From NCBI GenBank assembly GCA_005406025.1, contig BGZK01000715.1, forward strand, positions 1 through 64,000: a DNA stretch of 64,000 nt, read 5' to 3'. This DNA comes from Eumeta japonica (Eukaryota > Arthropoda > Insecta > Lepidoptera > Psychidae). The notes below the pieces were generated by a model that was given only the letters and a program-made list of their open reading frames with translations, did no database searches and was not told where the DNA came from. The position numbers and the translations under genes are program-made. Below, piece after piece: positions 11,488 to 22,955 of the stretch (the first letter of the stretch is position 1; each line of letters starts with the position of its first letter).

Positions 11488-12660
11488 TTCACAACCAATT
11501 TACTCTGAAAATCCCAGACTGATTAAGTTGAAATTTGATATACGTACATTTATATGAGTCTCAACATGGATGTGCAACGTAAATAAATGTATTTTAAATA
11601 TGAAGGTTACTTTTGAATACTAAAGTTTGCAAACTGTATCATATGACATCAAATAAAAGCGGTTATGGTGAGAGTCTCATATTTTTTTTTATAATTTAAA
11701 GTTAGTAGCTAAAGTAATTTAAGAAAATAGATAAAAATTGGTCATTCCTTTTTTATCTCTGAAACTACTGCGCCAAAATTTTTGAAAAAACGTAAATCTA
11801 TGAAACGACTGATCCTATAGGATATCCCTGAAACTTCTTATTAATTTCGAGCTTAGTGTTAAAAATGAAGAAGCAGTAAATTATTGAGATCATTATATTC
11901 AATTTTATTGCTTTTCCAGACCCTCCTGGCTAAAAAATATAGTTTTATTACGTTTTCAGCTCTTAGAATTGAAAATATATGTGTATTAAAAACCGCATTT
12001 TTTTTAATTTTCGACTACCAATATATTTGGAACATGTCGTTTGATTTTGATCTGCTTTATGGCATCCGACGCACTTTTTTAAACAGAAAAAGATGACCTG
12101 GTACCTAACATCTTTGAAAGACAAAAATTTTTGGAAACACCCTTTTTTTCGAATTTTTCTTTAACCGTATCATTCAAACGAACCAACCGATTTTAAAATA
12201 ATTTACAGTCATCGATGATTTTTTTTAGAGAAAATACCCGGTTATATTTTACAATTTATCGAAAGAGTAGTGTAAAAAATATTCTAAAAAAACACTTTTT
12301 GAAATATTTTTCTGCAATGATATCTCTTGAACAAATTAATCGATTTTTATGCAGTTTGCAGCAGCTAATGCAACTGCTTAAGGAAAAAAGCTGATTATAT
12401 TTTGATATCAATAGGTACAGTAGCCCAAAAGTTACTCAAAAAAATTTTTACAAAACTTTATTTATGAGATTCCTCAAAATCTGGCTGACGAAACTAGTCC
12501 GAAGTTTCATGAAGTCTAAGTTCAGTAAATTCCTTCCGAATTTCATAAATTTCATTTCGATCCGTTAATCCGTTCGAAAGTTACACATAAAAACACACAC
12601 ATTGACGCACATGCGCAACACAAGCATACACCCAACACGCACATATACACACGCACACAA
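11488..12660 (+). repeat. Diverged dispersed repeat ending in (CA)n, same family as 61.7-62.7 kb
   Basis: The segment from about 11700 contains repeated modules such as 'tatctctgaaactactgcg' and 'gatatctcttgaacaaatta', each followed by an 'atcgattttt'-like block. It ends in a CA-rich tract at 12583-12660. The module order matches the plus-strand repeats at 62050-62680. There is no coding potential; the 70-codon frame at 11884-12096 is a by-product. Confidence 0.5.
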
Positions 12661-13395
12661 TAGTAACTTTCCAATATGATGACAGAAAGATTGAAAAATG
12701 TGATAGATATTCAACTTAAAGAAGCCTCTCCACGCGAGTTGAACTTGTACTTTTCGATTTTATCACAGCTTATTTCAACATGTGATATATAATACACTCA
12801 TGTACTATTTCTGCCTTTCTTGACTTTCTAGCCAATACAAGAGCAGATCCGATTTATCTAATTTATTATTTATTAATACAACAAATTACTCGGCTATCAC
12901 AATAAAATATATTTAACCAAGCTAAATTGGAACTTAATTAGAATTTTTTTTTCAGTGCATATTATATCCCTTACCACGTTAGGGCAAGTGATACATACCT
13001 TCACTCCAAGATGTTGATGTGTGTCAACACTTTTTCCTCGTGTCGCAAACCACAAATGAGTCACGACCTCGTTTTCCTTCTAGATCATTGCTCACAATTC
13101 AACTCTACCCGAAGAAATACGCTCTCCTCGTGTACTTTTACAGTGTCGCTTTTCATTTCTTTTTGTCTCGAACATCATACGGCCTGCTTAGTTTATTTAC
13201 TGTATTTATACAACAAATTGCCCATTAATATTTATTTAACTTTTATCTTAGTCAAAAAAATATTATTTATAATATTCCAAAAGCACTTATACTTGAAAAT
13301 TGTCAAAATGGACAACGTGGTTCATCTATGGTAACACTTATTAGTATTAATACTAGATTGTTCGAAATTTTCTTCTTCGAGTGTCGATTTCTATT
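12661..13395. other. Non-coding stretch, nothing recognised
   Basis: AT-rich. A plus-strand open frame of 107 codons (13011-13334) begins at the non-ATG codon TTG and shows no recognisable domain. A minus-strand 'gtgaag|gtatgt' near 13005 looks like a splice donor, but I cannot identify an exon. Confidence 0.35.
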
Positions 13396-13399
13396 TGTT

Positions 13400-13960
13400 C
13401 GTAATAGAACGTTACGGAACACCGATAGCGCCGGCGCGATCGCACTTAGCCATCTTCACTCATGAGAGGCGCAAATAAACGAAGATATCTTTTCCGTGTC
13501 TGATCATATAAAAAAAAGCGAAAGGCGAGTCAAAGGTGAACACAATATTTTATTCAGTCTCGAGTCGGGCACTTAGCCGAATTCGGCGCGCGCGCGTTCG
13601 TCTGAGACACGGGCCGCATTAAACATTAACGGGGAATCATTCCCCACTTTGGGGCTACTCAAACGAAGCCCTAAGAACGAATATTAATCAGCGGCTATCG
13701 GCCTGAGGTCGCGGCAAGGGGGGGGAGGGTGAGGCCTTATTAAACGAAACTTGGGAATTTTCAGGAAACAACTTTGAACGAACTCGAAATGAAAATTTGC
13801 CGTTTGTATCCACCGCCGTATTCCCGGGCGCTTCGATCCGCGGCCGGGAAGCGGCTAATTAGGAACTGTGATTTCGTTCGATATCGAAACACTTCGCATT
13901 TTATTATTTGCTTTCAGTGTCAGCACAGCTCGTAGCGGCCTTTGATAGGGACGTGAAAGA
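13400..13960. promoter_or_regulatory. GC-rich block with palindromic sites, candidate regulatory region
   Basis: About 550 bp is markedly GC-richer than the flanks, with 'gcgccggcgcgatcgc', 'ggcgcgcgcgcg', a G-run at 13717-13731 and 'cccgggcgcttcgatccgcgg'. A perfect palindrome GGGGAATCATTCCCC lies at 13631-13645, and GGGAATTTTC, resembling a Rel/NF-kB half-site pair, lies at about 13756. No open frame of note and no repeat family is visible. Conserved non-coding or promoter DNA is the best guess; the transcription-factor reading is speculation. Confidence 0.3.
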
Positions 13961-15003
13961 TTGAGGAACGAAAGTGAGCAGACCGTCCACGTCGATGTTA
14001 TCTGGTCAGTTTATTAAGGTCTTGCTAGTGAAATGTACTATAGATGTAACACCGTAAATAATTTAACATTCATAATGACAATGTATATATTTTCATTCTT
14101 GTATGAAATATAAAATTTCTTCGCATATGTCATAGTAATTTTCATAAAAAAAAACGACCAACTTGCTCACACAGGTTGTTTAATGTAATCAATTACTTAT
14201 TTTAAATTTTAAAACTCAGCGAAATTTTGAAAATACCGTATCGATATGATGAAAAATATTACATTAATATTTTTGTTGTGATAAATATTTAAAATCTGAC
14301 TATTCTACCAACAATACTCGCGCAACGAGATAGAGAGCATTGTTTGAAAAATGTACTTTTGAAATAGGAAACTAATAGATTTAATTGTATAATGAATTAT
14401 ATAAACTACGAAGTCTTAATTGTATGAGTTTAAAAAATTAGCACTTTTAAAGTTGTTCATTTTTTAAGTTTCTGTTTTGCAAAATTTTTTCTTGTGTAAT
14501 CCAAAGCGTCGATTATAAAAAGTCACAATATATTATTATACATTGATTACCTATTTATTACTTATTATCTAAACGTTACTGAATATAATTCGTAAACCAT
14601 ATTAATATAATGATGATATTAGGACGCTAAGTACTCACAATCTCGGGCTAGTGGCATTTAGAGCCATTATTTAGCAACGAACATTAGAGACTATTTAAAA
14701 TAATGATTTTTTGAACTTTCAATCACTTGTACAACTCATATAATATTTAATTGCTTGGCAATGCTGTTGTTCAAAAAAATGATACTCCATAAGCCATATT
14801 TCTCGCGGCTGCCTTCATTTACTTTAAGTAATTCCCATGGCTTTGAAGTTATTTTTAAAATATTTAATAAATCTATCGTCCATTAATATCTCACACGATA
14901 GTCTTTACTAACTTCAAGTTTTTTTTTCCCAATATGATATCAAGCAACTGTCATCTTCAGTTTTAATTGAATCTTTCGTTTATATTATTTATTTATTTTA
15001 TGT
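13961..15003. other. AT-rich non-coding stretch, nothing recognised
   Basis: Long AT-rich sequence without open frames of note, tandem repeats or recognised transposon ends. Confidence 0.5.
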
Positions 15004-15208
15004 TTTTAAAGCGTCTTCCACCATCTTCTTTTAAACTAGCTATTAACAAAAAGTCACTTTTAAAATATTATTTGCGTTCCATGTCTTCCTTTTAACGAGA
15101 TTTAACTTGAAAAACAATTGAAAGGAAAACATGAAATGTAAATTTTATTGTAAGAGTGACTTTTTGTTAAAAGTGATTCAAAAAGAGACGGTGGAAGGGG
15201 CTTTTAAT
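15004..15208. mobile_element. Foldback MITE-like element with inverted repeats of about 90 bp
   Basis: The left arm (about 15004-15093) and right arm (about 15121-15208) are imperfect inverted repeats. TTTAAAGC-gt-CTTCCACCATCT at the left end corresponds to GACGGTGGAAGGGGCTTTT at the right end. TTAACAAAAAGTCACT corresponds to AGTGACTTTTTGTTAA, and CATGTCTTCCTTT to AAAGGAAAACATG. The loop is under 30 bp. There is no coding capacity, so a non-autonomous foldback element is likely. I could not settle a target duplication. Confidence 0.75.
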
Positions 15209-15400
15209 AACACTCTATCGAGAGCTAATATATTGATTAAAAAATACACAACTTTAAAAACAGGTCTGAAAGACAAATTACAAATCATTTAGTCGTCTCA
15301 GAAATCTGTGTCTGAGCATGTTTTAAAGACACCCTATTAATGTTTGACTATAGGTTTTATTGGATTTTCTTTATTCCTTTGCTTTAATCAAAGATATAGC
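15209..15400. other. Non-coding stretch, nothing recognised
   Basis: AT-rich sequence flanking the foldback element. I see no supported feature. Confidence 0.4.
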
Positions 15401-15740
15401 GACCGACCTCATCGAATTCACACGTTCTCGCAATACGACCGACAGACACGGATTCTTTTATTTCGTGTTGTGTAAAAGAAAAACTTTGTGAACCGTGTCA
15501 TGTGGATAAAATATTATAAGATACGAGACGCATATAACGCGAGCTGTCAGGTAAATCGATAACATCGCCATGCTGATGTTCACGCAGGTACCTACGTACG
15601 CCGGAAGGGGGAGCTACCTGGAGCTCCTTTCCTATAAATAGTGGTTGAGAGCGCGCCCCGCACTTGACCCCGAATTCCGCCCAGTCGATAAACGCCCGAC
15701 GCCTACAGGTTTTAGAATAAACTAGGAAACGATTCCACAC
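15401..15740 (+). promoter_or_regulatory. GC-richer patch with TATAAATA box, possible core promoter
   Basis: A GC-rich stretch carries the TATA-box match TATAAATA at 15633-15640, followed by 'gagcgcgccccgcacttgac'. A CCAGTC initiator-like string at about 15681 is further away than the usual 25-30 bp. No coding sequence recognisable to me follows. An 80-codon minus-strand open frame over the same interval has no family match. Confidence 0.2.
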
Positions 15741-16573
15741 AATTTTAATATTAATTATTGTGAGAGCGCTGTTGAATATTCCTCGAGATGGATCCTTGTG
15801 ATGACATCTTCCTTATACGTAACATTGTCCAATGTAGTCTAATGTAAAAACTGTAGAATGTGCAAGTTTCTAATTTAGTTTTAGGCGAGCTTTCCTATGA
15901 TGTTACATACATTTTTGGTTATCAACGGACAACGAGTATAGCCAGGCGTCGGATTTGCATCGACATTTCTAGACAGATATTTTATTAACTGTAATTGTTG
16001 GATGTCTTTGCTTATAGCGATTTTCTATAATATTTTAGAGACTGAAGGTTGCATCCTAATTCAAATACCACGTTGAACTATTAGAAGAGCTGACCGCCGG
16101 ACGCCGATTGTGTACCACGATTTTCGTCGCTTCCGCGTTGTAAGATCCTTGTGGCACAACTCTATACATAAGTTGTATCTAATTAAGTTTTATTCCTTAC
16201 TTTTCTTTTCAAAAGTTGACATTTCACTTAAGTCAAAAAATACTAGCAAACGAAAACGCTTATTTTTATTTTTTGACCTACAACCTGATATGCGTTTGGC
16301 CATTTTTTCTTTAACTCGCCATGTATTTTAATATTGACGAATTGAAACTAACGTAAATAACAATGTATACATACACGAAAAAGAAAATAATCACATCGTA
16401 TTTATTATTAACGACTCTTTTAATCTATAGGCGGAATGTGAGAATTTATTTAAAATTCGTTAAATAATTTATTGAATTACCTTCCCGTGTTGAGTTAATT
16501 AATTCAATGCATTTTTTTTTAAACAGATGTCTGATAAATTAAAAATATTAAAAAATAATAACGAAACGCTTAA
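15741..16573. other. Non-coding stretch, nothing recognised
   Basis: AT-rich. A plus-strand open frame (16110-16331, GTG start) has low-complexity lysine/phenylalanine content typical of random AT-rich DNA. Confidence 0.4.
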
Positions 16574-16627
16574 ATACGGATAACAAATCATTTATACGCA
16601 TTATCTATATATTTTATTTGTGCGCAG

Positions 16628-16904
16628 ACGCACTTCAGCCACAATGCCCTTTTTGTCGAAACGAGAACAGCCACTCGACTCGGCATAATGGAGAGTAGAG
16701 AATTATTCAGCGTTGTTCAGCGCCTCCATGTCCGAAATCAAGACGTTGAGATGCTTGGGAAATTCTTTGAATTATTTCCATTTTATTATGGAGCTCCGAG
16801 GGATATATCGGCGTGGAGGAATTTTAATTGGACAACACTATGTTCCGTCGGCGACATTGTCCATATCCGAATTTGTGTCTCGTATGACAACAACTCATTC
16901 GAAC
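16628..16904 (+). other. Candidate exon: open interval with splice-like borders
   Basis: A good acceptor ('attttatttgtgcgcag|ac') precedes an interval that stays open in one frame from 16574 to the TAG at 16946-16948. A donor-like 'gaac|gtaaga' falls at 16904/16905. The composition is more balanced than in neighbouring DNA. An ATG at 16688 would give an 86-residue peptide starting MESRELFSVVQRLHVRNQDV, which is hydrophilic at first and then rich in aromatics. A second plus frame is also open for 72 codons, which weakens the case. I do not recognise any domain. It could be an isolated exon of a host gene, a decayed gene, or chance. Confidence 0.2.
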
Positions 16905-16948
16905 GTAAGAAGTACCTATTCATTGACGTAAGGTTGGTAGCGTGTTAG

Positions 16949-18180
16949 AACAGCGAGTATTTAAATTTTATGCTCTTTTTAAGTTGTCGTACACCCGATG
17001 AAGAAACGGAACTCTTACAGGACAATTCTTATATCTGTTTGTCCGTGCGTCTGTCACGACCTATTTTCTTCAAATTCACTTGACAAACAAAACTTATCAT
17101 TGAGTATATATACAGAGTTATGTGATTCAATCACAACCAAATAATGTAGATAAACGAATTCTAATTTTGGGTACCTAATCAGAGAATTCAAGAAGGTTTA
17201 ATCGAGTTTATCGTATGTTATATCAAATGATCAAATTTGCTACGAGAGATACAAACGTATAGCTTAAATAATATTAAAAATAAACCATCGTCATTATCTT
17301 TATCACTACTTATTGTATTATGAAAAGGAAAATACGAAATTGAAGATGTTACTCGCAGTTTGGAGTAAAAATTAAACAAAAATACTAAACAAACAACAAA
17401 CAAACTAAACAAAATCTTTCGATTCTTTCGAAAAACGCAATAAAGTTATGAAAAGGAAATATGCATAAAATACGTTTCTTAATTTCACGTAGAACTAATG
17501 CAATGATTTACTTGCCTTATCGACCCAAGTCTAAATCGCACTTCATTATCATATAATGACCACTGAATTGGTTTTGATAGAACTTCAGTTATTATTTGAT
17601 TAGGATAACATTTGACGTCCTAACACTTGATTTAATTTAATTGATATTTGTATTAATTATAATTTTACATAAATGTTTGAATACAAAACAATGATAACGA
17701 GAAAAAACAACGAAGAGTGATGTCAATATTAACAAAATATCATAAGTGTTATTAATTGTATTTTTATCATTGTGTATGATAAATCTTTAAATATTTAAGT
17801 CGCTATTATTAAGTTAATATCAACGAAACAATTAACAAAAGCACAATATTAATAAGGGCAACACACAGACGTTCAAGAAAAGGTCACAAAATATAAAATC
17901 ACGATAGAAAAGGCGGACGAGTACATGCAAAATGTAGCCACGTCCGTTTGAATAATGTCACCGGTTTACTTGACCGTAAATAAAAAGATCAAAATATAAC
18001 TGTACGTATAGGAAGATTAATTTATTAAATGACACGGCATAACTCCTTCACGTTTAGAATAATAACAATAAACCAGTTTAATGATATTAAAAATGAAATG
18101 ATTGTTGAATATTTGTGGATTATGTACGACAATGAAAAGCGACATAAAAATTAGAATTGTCACAAAACAGCGAAGTTTAA
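16949..18180. other. AT-rich non-coding stretch with short repeat remnant
   Basis: Around 16995-17090 the string 'tttgtccgtgcgtctgtcacg' resembles the 'gtctgtccgtctgtc' part of a widespread lepidopteran repeat. The remainder is AT-rich with nothing recognised. Confidence 0.4.
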
Positions 18181-18187
18181 ATTGTGA

Positions 18188-18290
18188 TTTCTAGTGATAG
18201 ATATCACTAGAATCTCTTCTCAGAGATCTGTTGATTTGACTATTAACAACGTTCAAATCATGGTTACCTACAAAGGTTACCATGATTTGA
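18188..18290. repeat. Two adjacent short hairpins
   Basis: TTCTAGTGATA-ga-TATCACTAGAA (about 18189-18212) is a perfect inverted repeat with a 2-nt centre. TCAAATCATGGTTACC (18253-18268) pairs with GGTTACCATGATTTGA (18275-18290) with one mismatch across a 6-nt loop. These are probably ends of small non-autonomous elements. No other feature is attached. Confidence 0.7.
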
Positions 18291-18531
18291 TGATAAAAAA
18301 ATAGTGTAACTGAGCTCATTCTTCAATAAAAAAATCATTAAATACTGTAATGAAAAAGCAGTTAACTACTCTATTGCACCATCGTCTCTCGTCCCGTAAA
18401 TGTAACATTTTTTTTAAGTCTAGTTTAGTAACAAAAGTAGCAAATTTAGCTTATATAAATAGCCTAGTAGGCTGCGACAGGAGTTGTCACTTCTGCTCGC
18501 GATGCAAAAGATGCGTTCCCCAGCTCCCAAC

Positions 18532-18576
18532 CACAAAATAAGTAGTACTAGTAGAAATAAGTATACTTATTTTGTG
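18532..18576. repeat. 13-bp perfect hairpin CACAAAATAAGTA
   Basis: CACAAAATAAGTA at 18532-18544 has its exact reverse complement at 18564-18576, with a 19-nt loop. It lies just downstream of a short GC-richer segment (18470-18530). Its function is unknown. Confidence 0.7.
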
Positions 18577-20660
18577 CCCCAACCCTACAGCCGTCAACAC
18601 CGCGGCTTTATTATTTTAAACCCGGGTATATATCACTTGCTTTAACGACAAGCGGAAAAAAATCCCAATTAAACATCTTGATAGAGGACTCACGCCATGA
18701 CCTTCGACGACATGAAGCTTCTAATATGTACTCGTTGAGCTGGTGTGAATGCTATGGATTAATACCCTATCAGAATGGTCTTCTCTGCAAATACCGATAC
18801 TCTGCATGCATTGTATGCGAGGTAAAAGGGAGTAAAGCGATATGATAATATTTATAATTTAAAAACGACTATCCTAAAGATAAGCCATTAACCTTTAATT
18901 GCGACGGACAAGGTTGTATAAAGGATGCTGAAGTTCAACATAACAATGACGATGTTACAGTGACCTGCGCCTACTAATTATGGTAAAAATTTTCGATACT
19001 GATTACCATAACAATAGGTGACACGAGTCAAGATAGAGGTAATTTCGGCAATGATTTGCAGTAAACTTATAGTGAAAATACCAGCCCAGAACTGAATTCT
19101 GTTGCACTTATCAGCTAAAATAGACAAGTACAGAGATATTTGATCAATAGGTTCCGAATTTCGCTGGAAAATCATTTTTGCATCCGCAATGTTCACACAA
19201 AATTGACTGGTTCATTTTTAGTTTAGCTCAGGTCGTTTCCTTACTATATTCCGATATGTAAATGATAAGTTTCTCGACGTTTTCTATCGACTCTCATAAT
19301 GCATGAAGCTTACTACAATGAACAATTTAATGTTTAGCATTTTGCTTCATACGAACACGTAGTATAATATTTTATTTATATGGCGCCAAAAAAAAAATAC
19401 GTAGGAAAACGAAACAGAACACGTAACCTTTGGATAAGAAGCCCGCGATTTCGTTCGATCATATAACGGTTTTTTAAATTTATTGTTATTTAGATTAGAA
19501 GGATGAAAATCAACATTGATATCAACTGCGATCCGGATCAGGAATCGAGAACCGGATAGAAATAGGGATCAAAATCGGAAATGAGTTAGTTTCATATTAT
19601 AATAAACAAAAATCTTTTTGGTGTAAGAATATGTGATTTAGGTTAATTTAATCGGAATCGAATCGAGGATGGAAACGAGAGTGCTATCGAGACTGGAACA
19701 GGAGTTGGAAACACGAAATATAAAATGAGAACAGAACCGCGATTAAGATCAAGGTCATGCATGTGTAATTAAATCAATTGATTGTCAATCCGTAAGTATA
19801 GGTCCACATTAATGAATTGAGAATTTTTATATATTTTAATAAATAATTTGAAGGGCGTACGGAAAATCGTATATTACGTCAGATTTTCTGTGACATTTGC
19901 TAAGAGTCGTCCAATTTCGTAGGAATTCGTGTAATAATATTCTATATATATAAATTGTCACTCTCTGTGGTGATATCATTTCTGGAAAGTTCTTTATATG
20001 AACTTACAAAGGGGGCTGTACCCATTACATATCAAACACCAAGAGAAATATAACGTTTTATTTGCAACTTAAGCAACTCACGTAGTCGACGATCACTATT
20101 TTGAAATATTGAAGTTTCTTTTTATTGTGAATTTTGTCCGTTATATTCTTTCATTTTCTCATTACTCAAGCTTTGTTTTCATTGAAATGCTTCACATCTG
20201 ATTCAATTGCTAGGAATTAAAAATATGTTTTAAATTTATAAATAATATATTTCCATTCCATAAAGCGAAATTGAAGTGGAATTTAATTAATTTTAGGTAC
20301 CGATTAATAATTAATCCTCAACCGGAGGGCTAATCTAAGTAAATGTACTGTTAGTAACTTTTACAAGTATCTAGACAGGAGTTAACGGGGGTTGGAACAT
20401 GTTACACGTAACTAAATTACAACTTTATACAAGTTTCGGTAACCATGTAACCATGTAGTAACCATGGGAAATTTTATAATAGCAAAGGTTTGAGGATTTT
20501 CTCGTGTAAAACTCGATGTATTTTTGTACTCATTGTTGGTTTCGTTTTGGATACAAGCTGCGCTCAAGTTTCCTTTTAATTATATATCGCGACTTAAAAA
20601 CCCAAGTGTGACAGTGTACTAAACACGGTACAAAATTATGTGTCTATGCCACTTATTTTC
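18577..20660. other. Non-coding stretch with degenerate 'ggaatcg' simple repeat
   Basis: Between about 19530 and 19760 the sequence is a cryptic simple repeat built on 'gatcaggaatcgagaaccgg'-like units. I see similar units, in complement, at about 36630-36920. No gene or transposon protein is recognised. Confidence 0.45.
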
Positions 20661-20667
20661 TGAAACT

Positions 20668-20698
20668 CCACAGCAGACGTGGCAAACATCTGCTGTGG
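20668..20698. repeat. 10-bp perfect hairpin CCACAGCAGA
   Basis: CCACAGCAGA (20668-20677) and TCTGCTGTGG (20689-20698) flank an 11-nt loop. AAAC/GTTT can extend the stem across one mismatch. A partial echo, 'gtctgctgtggcgttt', occurs at about 22443-22458, which hints at a small repeat family. Confidence 0.6.
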
Positions 20699-21332
20699 CG
20701 TTTTTCACGCAAACGTTGGCAAACGGAACGCTGTTGTCGTTGTTTCGTACCCAAAATGAGCCAACGGGAGTCAATTACTAAACCTTCGCCAGTCTATACG
20801 CCCTTGTATCTGTCTGTCGTTCCTTTAAAGGGCTGCATTATTTGAACGGTAATAGTAAAAAAATGAATTTTTTGTAAAATATTGGGGCGAAATCCTAAAG
20901 AATAGTAAGAAACTATAAAAAAATAAGAATACATAGGTCCCATACGAGAAAAGTGCCTTTATAATGTATTTATGTTTTAGTACTATAAAAAAAAACAATA
21001 ATAAGCGCTTTTCAAACATACAAGCATCTAATATGGTGTGAAACTTTAAAATAAAGTAACCAATAATAATGATCGATGAATTGTGAGTTGGCCTTGCGTT
21101 AAGGATCCTGAAGCAAATGAAAAAAAAATGTGTGTCAGCTCCGACGCACGAATGGAGTTTACTGCTTTAAGATGATATCGTACATATAGATTAGTATAAT
21201 GGTAAAGGAAAGCATCGTTTATATTATTCAAAGCATAATACACAATTCATTCATTTATTTATGTTAATAATAAAACAATTAATTCGTCATTTAAGAAAAT
21301 ATTGAAAATAATTATGTTATAAAATAAAATTT
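20699..21332. other. AT-rich non-coding stretch, nothing recognised
   Basis: Poly-T and poly-A rich sequence. Short minus-strand open frames are low-complexity. Confidence 0.45.
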
Positions 21333-21639
21333 TTAGTAAGATTGATTTTCTCTATCATTGACGTTATCTTGCGTAATGTTTATCACAGGAACAATAGCGG
21401 TATCATTAAACACTGAAACAATTAGTTTATGGTAACTAAAATATGATACATGAATGTCGGAAGATACATGTGTGATAAATCGTGAAAATATCGCATCAAT
21501 AGTTGTACCATATCTAGTAGTTCCTAGTGTTCTGTCAGAAATTAAATCTAAGTTCAGTTCATCTTTCAAAAATTGTACTAAACGGAAACCATCTTCTTTA
21601 TTAAAATCAATATTAAAATCTCCACCACGTATAAGTGGT
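21333..21639 (-). pseudogene. Endonuclease/exonuclease/phosphatase (EEP) domain fragment of a transposon protein
   Basis: On the minus strand an open segment of about 100 codons contains IRGGDFNIDFNKEDGF (about 21595-21635 in plus coordinates), whose GDFN is a signature motif of EEP nucleases. Further on are TTRYGTTIDAIFSR and VSYFSYHKLIVSV, where the last corresponds to the usual SDHxP block with the catalytic histidine retained. The spacing of GDFN to the His block fits the second half of an EEP domain. In insects such domains occur as the target-nicking endonuclease of non-LTR retrotransposons, and I also associate this particular sequence flavour with Helitron-like (Helentron) proteins. 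A TGA lies 8 codons upstream of GDFN and a stop follows 'NQSY', so it is a truncated remnant. Confidence 0.6.
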
Positions 21640-22847
21640 ATTTGTCACATTAATGTAAACAGTAACCATGACGATTTATTTATTTCAGTAACCATAACGT
21701 AGCGTAACGTCATTTATCTAACAGTTGATTTTACTCCCATAAAATTCCATACCCCGGGCCTAAATATGAAATCGATTCTTAAGGAGTAAACTCCAAAAAA
21801 CCAATAACGTTGTTTTGTCAGTGCTTATTCTAAGTCCTAAAGCAAAGCATGCGACGAAAACTCTCATTATAATCTGTTAGTAGTATTTCATTATATGCGT
21901 GTATGTAGGCACTTCGTCCGCAAATGTATATCTAGTCTCTATCTACGCTTCTGGAAAATATGAGTGAACATGTAAAAGAAAAATAAAAAATAAATAATCA
22001 AAGTAGGAAAACAGGCCGTCGTCGGATCACACCACTACAGTATATTAATAAAACTATCACACTACAATATTTGTGTGATACACTAAATATATCACACCGG
22101 GAATACCTCGTGCGTGTTATCTGAGGCAAGAGAGGTGTTTTTATTGCGAATCATGTGATTATTTCCCATATGAGAGGTAAGGCAAGGCGTCTGTTGTGAT
22201 AGTTCTAGAAAAAAGCGGATGATTTACGGCAGTTGCGGGCTACTTTCAAGATTAAACTCGATATCTATTTTCATATTCGGAAGAAAATTTATGTGGCACG
22301 ACGGCCGTTCACAGTGTCTCCGAGATGGCTGACGCATTTACACTGAGCGAGTTTCACATACCTACCGCAATGAAGCCACATCGTCGTTGGTCCTCTACCT
22401 CTGCGAGCGCCCCGCCTTCGTCGATGCTTTCATGATCGATACCGTCTGCTGTGGCGTTTCCTGCTGCGTCGCCACCTTTGAGACATGCAGTCTCAGGCAC
22501 GATCACGCTTCGAGGATTCTTGAACGCCTATCAATGTGAGCTCAGTACCAACTAGTGATTTTTCAGTACATCAACATAGACATTAATTTTGTATTACTTC
22601 GTGTTACTTAAAATGGATTTTTTTTTTAATTCTGTATGAAACAGTGTCTATTCGTCGTCAACAGTGTCGTCTTTCTTCAAGTTCACTTCGGTATTCAGGA
22701 TTTGGCAGGGGTTAAATTGCTGTCCAAAAGAATAGCAGTAGTTTTAATTTTAAGTTGTTTAATAACATAAAATTATTTTTCTGTGTATACATGGAAAATA
22801 TATTTTCAATCTTAATTTTTCCTTGGTCTTAATTTTTATATAGATAT
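21640..22847. other. Non-coding stretch with GC-richer part at 22290-22520
   Basis: A short inverted repeat, TATCACAC...GTGTGATA, lies at about 22053-22081. It resembles the start of a lepidopteran repeat beginning 'tatcacactaatattat'. The GC-richer segment 22290-22520 includes 'gtctgctgtggcgtttcctg', similar to the hairpin at 20668. No gene is recognised. Confidence 0.4.
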
Positions 22848-22955
22848 TCCTGGGGTAAACGAGCAAGCGACCCATCAAAGTGTAAATGGTCACTATCGCC
22901 CATGGATATTCGCAACCCCCAGAAAAGTTATCAGTGCGTTGCTGATCTCTTAGAA
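22848..22955 (+). repeat. Left half of lepidopteran dispersed repeat, split by the hAT insertion
   Basis: 'ggggtaaacgagcaagcga', 'gcccatggatattcgcaac' and 'tcagtgcgttgctgatctctt' form the well-known core of a very abundant lepidopteran repeat. The right half resumes at 25362. A second copy (44423-44560) is uninterrupted at the corresponding point ('gctcttaggagggaatagg') and so shows where the insertion took place. Confidence 0.8.
22948..22955. repeat. Left 8-bp target site duplication TCTTAGAA of the hAT element
   Basis: TCTTAGAA here and TCACAGAA at 25362-25369 are equivalent positions of the host repeat. They match at six of eight bases. Eight-bp duplications are the hallmark of hAT integration. 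Confidence 0.65.

Noticed and set aside
13011..13334. 107-codon plus-strand gene
   Set aside because: No ATG start at the frame start, residue composition typical of random AT-rich DNA, and no recognisable motif.
20668..20698. microRNA precursor
   Set aside because: The stem is too short (10-15 bp) and there is no second arm of mature length. It is more likely a small repeat remnant.
21454..21702. 82-codon plus-strand frame from ATG
   Set aside because: Antisense of the EEP endonuclease fragment, whose motifs are on the minus strand.
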